Assembly (NCBI GenBank): GCA_029250925.1
Contig: JAQXEH010000049.1
Coordinates: forward strand, 46,184-110,183
Direction of reading: 5' to 3'
DNA: 64,000 nucleotides
DNA from: Hellea sp.
Lineage (GTDB): Bacteria > Pseudomonadota > Alphaproteobacteria > Caulobacterales > Maricaulaceae
The translations under genes and the position numbers were made by a program. Under the pieces are notes generated by a model. The model was given only the letters and a program-made list of their open reading frames with translations, ran no database searches and was not told the DNA's origin. Shown here piece by piece: positions 9,003 to 17,910 of the stretch; the stretch's first letter is position 1, and every line of letters begins with the position of its first letter.

Positions 9003-10511
9003 ATGCATGCAATCTTGATATTACTCATATCTTTTTTTGTTTTTTTAAATAATCAGGGGATTGAAACAAAACAACCGGTTGATCTCACAATAAAAACCTC
9101 ATGCATAAACCTAGGTGACGGTGAGCTAAGCACTATTGCAATAAATTTAAAGTCATCAATTATCGAAAAAAAAGATGGACTGCCTGAATATTGTAAAGTC
9201 ACGGGTACAATATTACCGAGTATAGGTTTCGAGGCACGGTACCCTATTGCGAACTGGAATAAAAAATACTTTCAAGCCGGCTGCGGAGGGTTTTGCGGCG
9301 TTGTTTTACCCGATAAAAAAACAAGATCAAATTCAATAAATCATGCTCTTAAAAAAGGATATGCTACTATTACAGCAGACTCTGGGCATCAATCACCTCA
9401 TATTGGCGATGCTAGCTGGGCAAAAAATAATCTAGAGGGTCAGGAAATTTATGCCCATAAAAATTTACCCCTAACCTATAATTTTGGACAACATCTTGTC
9501 GATGTTATTTACAATAAGAGAACTACTTTTTCATATTTTTCAGGTTGTTCTAATGGAGGAAGAATTGGCGCTATTGCAGCTCAACGTTACCCAGAACTCT
9601 TTGACGGTATAATAAGTGGCTGTCCTATCGTCAATTTATCAATGAATGGTGGGGTTTTCGGAGCATGGGTATTGCAATCAATGACAAGAAAAGATGGAAG
9701 CTTGAAAATAAATCATGAATTTATATCAAAATTAAGGCTTCTCGAAGATAATGCACTTTACGAATGCGATTATATTGACGGCTATAAAGATGGAATTATT
9801 GCTGAACCAGAAAACTGTAAACTTACACTAGAAAGAATAAACTTATGCGTTCAAACTGAGAAGGAGGATTGCTTAACTCATGAAGAGTTAAGTGTTGTAA
9901 AAAAATGGTACAAGGGGCCAACAGACAATAAAGGGAAACAAATATTTCCTGGAATGCCCCCTGGTAGTGAACGTTATTGGGGATATTGGTACCTCGGTAC
10001 TAACAAAAGTCCAGGGCCCGGAACATTATTAGCAGATGGTTATGGAAAATATCTAGCTTATCCTTCAATTAATGATGATTTCAACTCATTAACTTTTGAC
10101 TTCAGTAATGATGTGAACTCGTTGAATGAACGCGGAAAACTCTACAATGCATTAGATCCAGATTTAGAAAAGTTCAAAAAATCGGGCGGTAAAATGATAA
10201 TGTGGCATGGCTCGGCAGACCCCCTTGTCATTCCTAAACAAAGCATAAATTATTATGTTTCAGTTGTAGATAAAATGGGAAGTTATCAAAACGTTAATTC
10301 ATTCTTTCGTTTATTTATGGCTCCAGGTTTGGGTCATTGCTGGGAGAAGCCAGCAAATGCCCCTGATACACTAAACATGCTTGAGGCCCTTGAGGATTGG
10401 GTTGAACTTGATAAAGCCCCTGATGTCATCATCGCAAAACAGTATGATGATAGTGAACTCGCAATCAGAACAGCCCAACTGAGGCCCTACCCCCTGAAAC
10501 CTTCCTACTAA
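9003..10511 (+). CDS. Exported tannase/feruloyl-esterase family hydrolase
   Basis: The 502-residue alpha/beta hydrolase of the tannase family cleaves esters of phenolic acids in characterised members. An N-terminal hydrophobic segment (MHAILILLISFFVFLN) looks like a signal peptide or anchor. The nucleophile Ser183 lies in SGCSNGGR. The Asp is likely in SADPLV and the His in LGHCWE, the latter flanked by Cys as in the family. The longest frame starts at 8973 inside the thiolase gene, but the ATG at 9003 has AAGGAAG upstream and begins right at the signal peptide. A strong terminator follows. The position after two thiolases suggests it releases an acid that is then degraded as a CoA ester. Confidence 0.85.
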   Translation: MHAILILLISFFVFLNNQGIETKQPVDLTIKTSCINLGDGELSTIAINLKSSIIEKKDGLPEYCKVTGTILPSIGFEARYPIANWNKKYFQAGCGGFCGVVLPDKKTRSNSINHALKKGYATITADSGHQSPHIGDASWAKNNLEGQEIYAHKNLPLTYNFGQHLVDVIYNKRTTFSYFSGCSNGGRIGAIAAQRYPELFDGIISGCPIVNLSMNGGVFGAWVLQSMTRKDGSLKINHEFISKLRLLEDNALYECDYIDGYKDGIIAEPENCKLTLERINLCVQTEKEDCLTHEELSVVKKWYKGPTDNKGKQIFPGMPPGSERYWGYWYLGTNKSPGPGTLLADGYGKYLAYPSINDDFNSLTFDFSNDVNSLNERGKLYNALDPDLEKFKKSGGKMIMWHGSADPLVIPKQSINYYVSVVDKMGSYQNVNSFFRLFMAPGLGHCWEKPANAPDTLNMLEALEDWVELDKAPDVIIAKQYDDSELAIRTAQLRPYPLKPSY

Positions 10512-10515
10512 ACAA

Positions 10516-10543
10516 AAAAAACCGAGGTAAACCTCGGTTTTTC
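10516..10543 (+). terminator. Rho-independent terminator after the esterase gene
   Basis: AACCGAGG-TAAA-CCTCGGTT forms an 8-bp stem with a 4-base loop, ending in TTTTT. The A-run before the stem gives a T-run on the other strand, so it may work in both directions between the converging esterase and TonB receptor genes. Confidence 0.9.
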
Positions 10544-10567
10544 AATAAATATAAACTTAAATTTAAA

Positions 10568-12862
10568 CTAGAAATTATAATCTAATTTAAATGTAATATT
10601 CCTGGGACGTGCATAAATGGCATCGTAACCAATACCATCCAGTGCACCTCCAGATGCTAATTGAACAAATGTTCTGGCTAAAGGTAAAGTCCCGCCAATT
10701 ACCTTTATTCTTTCATTCGTAAGGTTATCTGCAATAACTGATAAACGCCAGTTTCCGTCTTTACTAGCTAGACCAAGAACACCACTAAGCTTAGTAAAAC
10801 CATCTTCGACTAAGTTATTATCTAAATTGGTTACAAGAAAATAGCTTGAAGATGTATCTACATTCACATTAAAATCCATTTCTAAGCCATCAGAAATATC
10901 TCTAGTGTAATCCAAACCAAAATTAGTTGAAAACTCTGGAGCATAAGGAACTGTAAATCCGCTTCTATCACAAAAAGTACCATTTGTTGGCGCTTCTTGA
11001 TATGCACACTGGCTATCTGGGAAATTAGTATATTTATAGTCGAGATATGCTGCAGATCCATAAAACTCGAGATTATCACTTATTAAGAACCTCGCGTCAG
11101 CTTCAATACCTTTTACCTTAGCCGCAGATGCATTTTGGACTAAAAAGCCTAATACTCCATCAAAAATATTTGTTTGCAAGTCATCATAATCTGTTTGGAA
11201 TAAACTAACATTCATTCTAGCTCGATCCGAATTAAACTTCATACCTAATTCGTAGTTTGTAGCTTTTTCCCCATCGAACTCAAAGGTTCCAGGATTGCCA
11301 ATACCCGGTGTCCCTGGAATAGAGTTACTACGAATATCAAATCCACCAGCTTTAGAACCCTGAGTATATGAGGCATGTAACATCATATTATCAGAAGCCT
11401 TATATTGCAATCTTACTAAAGGATCAAAACTATCCTCCTTACGATTGCCTGAAATCTCATGAGCACCAACATTTAAGACGCCTGCCCATAAAGCAGCTAA
11501 TGTAGGCGCATTTGGTGCTGGGTTACTTGGTAATGCTTCAATATCAAGATCACGTGAACCAGATTTGCTTTCATGAGAAAATCTTGCACCGGCCGTTAAA
11601 GTTAATTTATCAGATATATTATAATCACCCTGGGCAAACGCAGAAAATAAGTCCGAAGATTGCTCATATTCACGATCCCAATAAGAATCCACTAGTAACG
11701 ATACTGGGGGACCCGCGAGATTAAGAAAGCTACCTAAAAAGACTTGGTCAGTAACATCAACTTTTCCATTTTGATAGAAAACACCTGCAATATAATCAAA
11801 AGTTTCTCCGCCGGGAGAAGCAATTCTGAATTCTTGGGAAAACTGACTATATTTTTCAGTCTGATTAGTACCATCAAGAATTTCCAGCCCTACATAATCA
11901 ACATCCACTATTTCTTTGGTGTCATACTCAACAAATCCAGTAACAGAAGTTAAGGTGTGATCTCCGTAGTCATAATTAGCTGTTAAAACACCATTATACA
12001 TTTCGTTGTTACTCTCAACATCACCGCTAGATCTGACCCAATCTTCATCTGTTTCAACTGCTATAGGACCAGCAAATACAAGGCCATAGCCATCTTGAGG
12101 GTTTAGCGCTTCCATTGCATAACCAAAGCTATCAAAAGAAGCATATTCAGCTTTAAAGTGAACATCTAAAGGGCCACCATCATCATATGCCAGCTGACCG
12201 CGAAGATAAAACTCTTCTCTTGCTGGCTCATTTCTTTGCAGACGAGTATTTTCTATCCAGCCATCCATATCACGATAAGACGCCGTTAAACGTCCATTAA
12301 GATTTTCGGATAAAGGTCCAGACACAACCCCTAGTATTTGAGTTTCTTCTTGTTCAATTTCATAGGAAGCCGATAACTTTCCCTCAAACTCATCAGTAGG
12401 CTTCGCAGAAACAACATTTACAGCACCAGCAATTGCATTTTTACCAAACAATGTAGGCTGAGGACCTCGTAATACTTCAACTCTTTCCAAATCAACTAAT
12501 GGAGTTCTAACAAGCTGGCTTCTTCCATAAGATATACCGTCGAAATATAATCCAACAGATTGCTCGAAACCCTTATTATTACCTGTAGTAACGCCCCGTA
12601 TCATGAGTGTTGTATCAATTTGGTTCTCTTGAATGTTAAAATTAGGGACAGAGGCAGACAAATCCATCATACTATCTATACTTCTATTTTCTATAGTAGC
12701 TCCTGTTACAGCCGAAATAGAAATAGGCACTTCTTGAAGCCCCTGCTCTCGCTTTTGAGATGTAACAATAATTTCATCAAGTGTTTGTGCAAATACCGTT
12801 TGAGATGGAACTGCTATTGAAAGCGCTAATATGGATGCACTAATTAAATTGGATTTTGTCAT
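10568..12862 (-). CDS. TonB-dependent outer-membrane receptor
   Basis: The complete 764-residue receptor has a signal peptide ending TVFAQ, a TonB-box-like TLDEIIVTSQKRE segment and a plug domain with VEVLRGPQPTLFGKNA. The barrel ends in the outer-membrane-type terminal Phe (FKLDYNF). The start at 12862 is preferred over 12889 because AGGGGG lies 6 bases upstream and the signal peptide begins there. It faces the esterase gene and lies downstream of CoA-ligase and acyl-CoA genes on the same strand, suggesting import of a substrate for that pathway. The ligand is unknown. It differs clearly from the first receptor in the plug and barrel. Confidence 0.95.
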   Translation of the reverse strand: MTKSNLISASILALSIAVPSQTVFAQTLDEIIVTSQKREQGLQEVPISISAVTGATIENRSIDSMMDLSASVPNFNIQENQIDTTLMIRGVTTGNNKGFEQSVGLYFDGISYGRSQLVRTPLVDLERVEVLRGPQPTLFGKNAIAGAVNVVSAKPTDEFEGKLSASYEIEQEETQILGVVSGPLSENLNGRLTASYRDMDGWIENTRLQRNEPAREEFYLRGQLAYDDGGPLDVHFKAEYASFDSFGYAMEALNPQDGYGLVFAGPIAVETDEDWVRSSGDVESNNEMYNGVLTANYDYGDHTLTSVTGFVEYDTKEIVDVDYVGLEILDGTNQTEKYSQFSQEFRIASPGGETFDYIAGVFYQNGKVDVTDQVFLGSFLNLAGPPVSLLVDSYWDREYEQSSDLFSAFAQGDYNISDKLTLTAGARFSHESKSGSRDLDIEALPSNPAPNAPTLAALWAGVLNVGAHEISGNRKEDSFDPLVRLQYKASDNMMLHASYTQGSKAGGFDIRSNSIPGTPGIGNPGTFEFDGEKATNYELGMKFNSDRARMNVSLFQTDYDDLQTNIFDGVLGFLVQNASAAKVKGIEADARFLISDNLEFYGSAAYLDYKYTNFPDSQCAYQEAPTNGTFCDRSGFTVPYAPEFSTNFGLDYTRDISDGLEMDFNVNVDTSSSYFLVTNLDNNLVEDGFTKLSGVLGLASKDGNWRLSVIADNLTNERIKVIGGTLPLARTFVQLASGGALDGIGYDAIYARPRNITFKLDYNF

Positions 12863-12994
12863 AAATTTCCCCCTTAGAATCTTTGACATGTATATATACC
12901 ACAGAAAGCTATTTCAGATCTTTCGTTCATGCAAGTAAGAAGTGACAATTTAATAATAACTGTTATATTATTGCCACAATAATTATGATTGATT

Positions 12995-14662
12995 TTAAAG
13001 CTTTATTAATTTTGCTAATTCACTTCGAACTACTTTATTCATAGCATTTCGTGGCAATGATTTTATTATAAGTAATTTTTCTGGCCATTTAAATTTAGCA
13101 ACTTTTAACTCTTCTAAATATGAGCAAATATCTAACAATGTCAGTATTTGACCTTCATTTAGTACAATAACTGCACATACCTTTTCGCCCATTATATTAT
13201 CAGGATATGCAACCACAACCGCTTCAGAAATTTTCTTATGGGAAGAAATTAATTCATCGAGTTCCTCAGGAGAAATATTTACTCCGCCGCGGACTATAAG
13301 AGATTTACATCTACCTACAAATTTATAGAACTGATTATTTTCACCGCTTATCTCAAAAAGATCACCACTTCTGAAGTATCCATCTAAGCTAAAAGCTTTT
13401 TTATTGTCTTTAGGCGAATTATAATACCCATCAAAAACGGTAACACCCGATATAAGTAATTCTCCCGGAACATTAGGCTTAACAATCTCGGATCCTGTTT
13501 CAAGGTCTATTAATTTTGTCTTTATTTGTTTGGATATTCTATTATCCCATTCAAATTCATCTCGACCAAATCTTGGGAAAAATGAAGCTCTTAATTCAGG
13601 CTCTAGCACATCACTTGAGCTACTTAAAATTGCCATGCCTTCATTTGAACCAAATATATTTATTATATTAACATCAAATTCATCTTCAAACCCTTGTACC
13701 ATTTCCTTGCTTAGAGGAGCACTACCTGATCCAATGACACGCAAAGAGGATAAATCAAAGTTAGCTTTAATTTGCTCTTTGGTTTGTAACAAACGTGTGA
13801 GAACAGCTGGTGGAGCAATGGTATATTCAACTTTTTCATTTTGAATTTGTGATAAATAAACTTTTGGATCAAACGGATGATGAAGTATTAACCTACCCCT
13901 AATTTTTAGCCAATAAAATAAAAATCCACCTATGGCTGCCATATTAATAAAGGGAAATGGGTTTAGCATCACAGCGCCAGTTTTTAGTTTAATTGCATCT
14001 TCACTTGCGAGGGTTGATGACAACCAGTGATTATGACTACGGGGAACGCCCTTAGATCTACCTGTGGTACCAGAGGTCCAGCAAATAGTCATAATGTCGT
14101 TAGCATTAATATTTATGGATTTCTTATATTTCGAATAATCATTTGACCCTTTATCTTTAAATTCAAATGCACCTCCAGTACCAAATAGTAGTTTTTTACA
14201 GTTCTTATCGAATATAGCACCTTGAGTACTCCCAAACTCTGTATTCTTAAATTCTTTGAAAGAAATATATGCCTTTGGTTTTATAGTATCACCGATAAAC
14301 TTTAATTCATGATGGCCATATTCCATTGCTACTGGGCTTATTATTAAGCCAAGCCTTGATGCAGCTAGATAAACTAGTACAATTTCGACGACATTGGGCA
14401 TTTGCAAAATTATTTTATCATTTTGTCGCAAACCGTTAACATATAAGCAATAAGCTATATGATCTACATGTGCCTCCAATTCAGAAAAGGATAAGCGCAA
14501 TAAATCGCCTGAAACCATATTATCTCGATTAAACGGATCACATATTGCTAATGAATTAGGGCTTTCTTTAACAGCAGAAGCAAATAAAGAATTTAGAGTA
14601 ACCTCACCCCACCATCCAGCTTTAACGTATTTTGATATAATATCTGGGGCTGTTGTTTGCAT
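12995..14662 (-). CDS. AMP-dependent acyl-CoA synthetase / ligase
   Basis: The 555-residue member of the ANL superfamily would activate a carboxylic acid to its CoA thioester through an acyl-adenylate. The phosphate-binding motif is CWTSGTTGRSKG, the later FGSNEG segment contributes to adenine binding, and SGDLFE precedes the hinge. The C-terminal catalytic Lys is probably in NAMNKVVR. The overall pattern resembles aromatic or medium-chain acid ligases such as feruloyl-CoA or cyclohexanecarboxyl-CoA ligase types, but the acid cannot be assigned. It is separated by 65 bases from the thiolase-like gene upstream and probably shares its transcript. Confidence 0.87.
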   Translation of the reverse strand: MQTTAPDIISKYVKAGWWGEVTLNSLFASAVKESPNSLAICDPFNRDNMVSGDLLRLSFSELEAHVDHIAYCLYVNGLRQNDKIILQMPNVVEIVLVYLAASRLGLIISPVAMEYGHHELKFIGDTIKPKAYISFKEFKNTEFGSTQGAIFDKNCKKLLFGTGGAFEFKDKGSNDYSKYKKSININANDIMTICWTSGTTGRSKGVPRSHNHWLSSTLASEDAIKLKTGAVMLNPFPFINMAAIGGFLFYWLKIRGRLILHHPFDPKVYLSQIQNEKVEYTIAPPAVLTRLLQTKEQIKANFDLSSLRVIGSGSAPLSKEMVQGFEDEFDVNIINIFGSNEGMAILSSSSDVLEPELRASFFPRFGRDEFEWDNRISKQIKTKLIDLETGSEIVKPNVPGELLISGVTVFDGYYNSPKDNKKAFSLDGYFRSGDLFEISGENNQFYKFVGRCKSLIVRGGVNISPEELDELISSHKKISEAVVVAYPDNIMGEKVCAVIVLNEGQILTLLDICSYLEELKVAKFKWPEKLLIIKSLPRNAMNKVVRSELAKLIKL

Positions 14663-14727
14663 TGATAATATCCACAGGTTCTCTAATTTTTGTCCTACTA
14701 TACACTAAACATCATATTAAATAATTT

Positions 14728-16275
14728 TTATAAATTTAAATCAATAATATAATTATATCCCGACTCATGTGAAAACTTAGCATGTTTTCCAACGACATCT
14801 ATATTTTTAGAAAGTAAATTTAACATATTGTAATTATTAGATTTTATCTTAGCTAAAATTCTTCCTTGATCATTTTTAGCAATAACATAACCGGACTCAG
14901 GGGTATCTCTGTTATACCGAATACAAAAGCCTTCAATCTTGGCTTCGCAGTCTTCCTCAAGCAAATTAACGAAAGGTCTGTTATCAATAAACCTTTGATC
15001 ATCACGATTATCAATTATAGCCCAATCAGCGGGAGCATTTGTGGAGTATATTCCAGATGACTCTTTACTCATAAATCCACCATTTGCTAAAACTAATCCG
15101 TAAGATCCTCTATCCTTGCGTAGACTTTGGACCAATGAGGCTATTCCATGCGAAGAATAATTATTTCCTGGTCCACCAAAAAAAGGAAGGCCGCCCGTCA
15201 CAGTTAAGCACTCTTGAGTTGGATCAATTCCCAATACCTCAGCAGCTAAAATTAATACTATTGGAAAACAACTATAAATTTCTTTGTAATCAATATCGTT
15301 TGCATTTAGTTTTGAGCTTTCCAAAGCCTTATTAATAACCAAATTTATTGCATCAGATTTAGATATATCAGGCCGATGTGTTACAAATGTATCCTCAATG
15401 TTAGAATATCCATGCAAATAAACCCATTTCTCCTGAGGTATAGATAATTTTTTCGCTTTTCTAACCGTAGTTAATATTATAGCTGCAGATTGGTTTACGG
15501 CGTCTTGAGCCATACTCCATTTAAAATAATTATTATATAACCTGTAGTTTCGCCTTGAGGGTGTTGAGAGAAATGATGGTGACAGATGTTTTGGAAACTG
15601 AGCGTATTCATTTTTAGAAGCAACTTCAGATAATTTAGAAAGAATTTTGCTCGTATATTCCGCATAGTCAGTAACAGACACCTTGAGCCTAGATCTTAAC
15701 CCCTCCTCCATACTTGCGTATGTTTGAGGTGGCAGGCCCAAACCATTTTTCAACTCGTATTCAGTTATGAAGTCTGTTTTTGGACCACTATCAGATATAC
15801 TGAAATCTTCATTCGATGCCCAGTTTAGCTTTTCTCCCAACTTAATGGCTCTTTTAAGTGCTCCGTTTACTTCTCCTCCAGCTATAACAGCGAACTCTAT
15901 CTCGTTATTATATAGCTTTTCTGAAATTCTTGAAACTTGAAATTGGGGCTGTTCTCCGCCTGCACTTGTATACAATATATTTTTAGGTTTAATTTTTAAG
16001 CCCCGCATAACAGCAGCAGGCAAATTAATAATTTTTCCAAAGGGATCATAGGACATTGGTAGAGAGTCTGGAAATGTTCGAATTATAGCAGCATAGTCTA
16101 TCTCTTCTTTTAAATCGACATCAGAAGCATCACAGAGTGCAACTTCAATTGCTTCTTTTATAATTTCTACTGGGTTTGGGGCTTCGTTTAATTCTAAACC
16201 GTTCCAATGCTTAACAACTTGTCCTACACCAACAATAATTGGAAGATTATCATTTATATCAAAACTTTCTTTCAA
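14728..16275 (-). CDS. Thiolase-like protein (TLP1 type), lacks the nucleophilic Cys
   Basis: The 515-residue protein has a thiolase fold plus an extra C-terminal domain of about 100 residues, usually annotated acetyl-CoA acetyltransferase. At the position where thiolases have the nucleophilic Cys it reads TSAGGEQPQ, without Cys. This is a known feature of the TLP1 group, whose reaction is unsettled. The GGLPFFGGPGNNYSSHG segment is family-typical. It lies 2 bases after the stop of the CoA ligase upstream, so it belongs to the acyl-CoA operon. It may bind an acyl-CoA without performing ordinary thiolysis. Confidence 0.8.
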   Translation of the reverse strand: MKESFDINDNLPIIVGVGQVVKHWNGLELNEAPNPVEIIKEAIEVALCDASDVDLKEEIDYAAIIRTFPDSLPMSYDPFGKIINLPAAVMRGLKIKPKNILYTSAGGEQPQFQVSRISEKLYNNEIEFAVIAGGEVNGALKRAIKLGEKLNWASNEDFSISDSGPKTDFITEYELKNGLGLPPQTYASMEEGLRSRLKVSVTDYAEYTSKILSKLSEVASKNEYAQFPKHLSPSFLSTPSRRNYRLYNNYFKWSMAQDAVNQSAAIILTTVRKAKKLSIPQEKWVYLHGYSNIEDTFVTHRPDISKSDAINLVINKALESSKLNANDIDYKEIYSCFPIVLILAAEVLGIDPTQECLTVTGGLPFFGGPGNNYSSHGIASLVQSLRKDRGSYGLVLANGGFMSKESSGIYSTNAPADWAIIDNRDDQRFIDNRPFVNLLEEDCEAKIEGFCIRYNRDTPESGYVIAKNDQGRILAKIKSNNYNMLNLLSKNIDVVGKHAKFSHESGYNYIIDLNL

Positions 16276-16277
16276 TT

Positions 16278-17909
16278 TTAATCTTTTGCTAATTTAATAG
16301 CGCGGTCCCGGAGGGATTTTTTTTGAATTTTACCTGTTGCAGTAAGCGGCAACTCACCAAAAATAACTTTCTTAGGTCGCTTAAAACGAGCCATTTTATC
16401 TAAACAAAAGTCAATAATTTCAATTTCAGTGGTAATCTCCTCTTTTGTTAACTCAACAAATGCGCAAGGAACTTCACCCCATTTCTTATCAGGCATTGCA
16501 ACAACAGCTACTTCATTTACAGATGGATGCATATGGATTACTTTTTCTATCTCCACAGATGAGATATTTTCTCCTCCAGAAATAATTATGTCTTTAGCTC
16601 TATCCTTTAGCTCAATATATCCATCTGAGTGAATCACTCCAAGATCACCTGATCCGAAATATCCTGACTTAAACGCCTGTGCAGTTGCTTCTTTATCCTT
16701 AAGATAACCCTTCATAACTGTATTTCCCCGTATAAATATCTCACCCATAGTTTCTCCGTCATGCGGCACAGGTAAACCAAGGTCATCAATAACCTTAACT
16801 TCTTCTGTCATGCTAAATCGAACGCCTTGACGAGATTTCAAACTCGCTTGTTCAGTTATGGTCTTTTCAGACCAATCATCCTGTTGAGCGGACAGAAGAA
16901 TATGACCATATGTTTCTGTTAATCCATAAACGTGACTAACATTAAAATTAAATTTAGACATCTCCTCAAGAACACTGGCGGGAGGCGGGGCTCCTGCGGT
17001 CATTACTTCAACAGTATTATTAAATATAATTTGTTGTTCTTTTGGCGCATTAGCTAACATATTCAATACAATAGGCGCTCCTCCAAAATGAGTAACATTA
17101 TGCTTTTCTATAAGTTTAAAAACTTTCTCAGGTTTAAATGCCCGCAAACAAATAGTAGTTCCCGCCATTAATGTAATAGTCCAAACATGCCCCCAACCAT
17201 TACAATGAAACATAGGTACAGTGTATAAATATTGAGGGTGCATAGGAAGACCCCATGAAGCTGCAGTACCCATGCTCATAAGAAAAGAGCCACGATGGTG
17301 ATATACAACTCCTTTAGGGCGACCTGTTGTGCCTGAGGTGTAATTTAATGAAAGTGCTTGCCACTCATCATCTACAGTGAAACAAGAATTACCTTCATAA
17401 TTATAGTCCAGGAGGTCAGCGTATGGGGTAAATACTTTTGGTAATTCAGGCTTATTTAAAGCTTCTGGATCATCGATTATAACAATTTCAGGTTTAGTCT
17501 TGCAAATTAACAAAGCCTCTTTCAGGATAGGCCATAACTCTCTATCCACTATAAACAATTTACTTTCAGCATGGTCTATTATGTATCCAACTGTGTTAGC
17601 ATCCAAACGTGTATTAATTGTGTTTAGCACAGCTCCAGACATTGGAACAGCATAATGGGCTTCAAACATTTCAGGCGTGTTAAATGTTAGTAGAGATACA
17701 GTATCACTTTTGCCTATACCTCTGGACTTAAGGTAAGCCGCTATACTTAAGCATCGTTTACGTACCTCTTCCCAATTATATTTAATATCATTATAAATTA
17801 TTGCAGGTCTGTCCGGATATATATCGGCAGTCCTGTTCAAAAAAGACAAGGGCGTCAAATTTACATAATTTGCTTTATTTTTTTGTAGGCTTTCGAAATC
17901 TAAAGGCAT
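16278..17909 (-). CDS. Fatty-acid-type acyl-CoA synthetase
   Basis: The 543-residue ANL-superfamily ligase has NYTSGTTGRPKGV (P-loop), VYGLTETYG, GSGDLG and LTATGKIQK near the C-terminus with the catalytic Lys. It resembles medium/long-chain or AAE-type acyl-CoA synthetases. Some relatives in marine bacteria act on methylmercaptopropionate (DmdB), but that role is not shown here. Only 1 base separates it from the dehydrogenase/hydratase gene upstream and 2 bases from the next gene, so it is tightly coupled in a beta-oxidation-like operon. The start at 17909 gives a family-length N-terminus. Confidence 0.88.
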   Translation of the reverse strand: MPLDFESLQKNKANYVNLTPLSFLNRTADIYPDRPAIIYNDIKYNWEEVRKRCLSIAAYLKSRGIGKSDTVSLLTFNTPEMFEAHYAVPMSGAVLNTINTRLDANTVGYIIDHAESKLFIVDRELWPILKEALLICKTKPEIVIIDDPEALNKPELPKVFTPYADLLDYNYEGNSCFTVDDEWQALSLNYTSGTTGRPKGVVYHHRGSFLMSMGTAASWGLPMHPQYLYTVPMFHCNGWGHVWTITLMAGTTICLRAFKPEKVFKLIEKHNVTHFGGAPIVLNMLANAPKEQQIIFNNTVEVMTAGAPPPASVLEEMSKFNFNVSHVYGLTETYGHILLSAQQDDWSEKTITEQASLKSRQGVRFSMTEEVKVIDDLGLPVPHDGETMGEIFIRGNTVMKGYLKDKEATAQAFKSGYFGSGDLGVIHSDGYIELKDRAKDIIISGGENISSVEIEKVIHMHPSVNEVAVVAMPDKKWGEVPCAFVELTKEEITTEIEIIDFCLDKMARFKRPKKVIFGELPLTATGKIQKKSLRDRAIKLAKD

Positions 17910-17910
17910 A

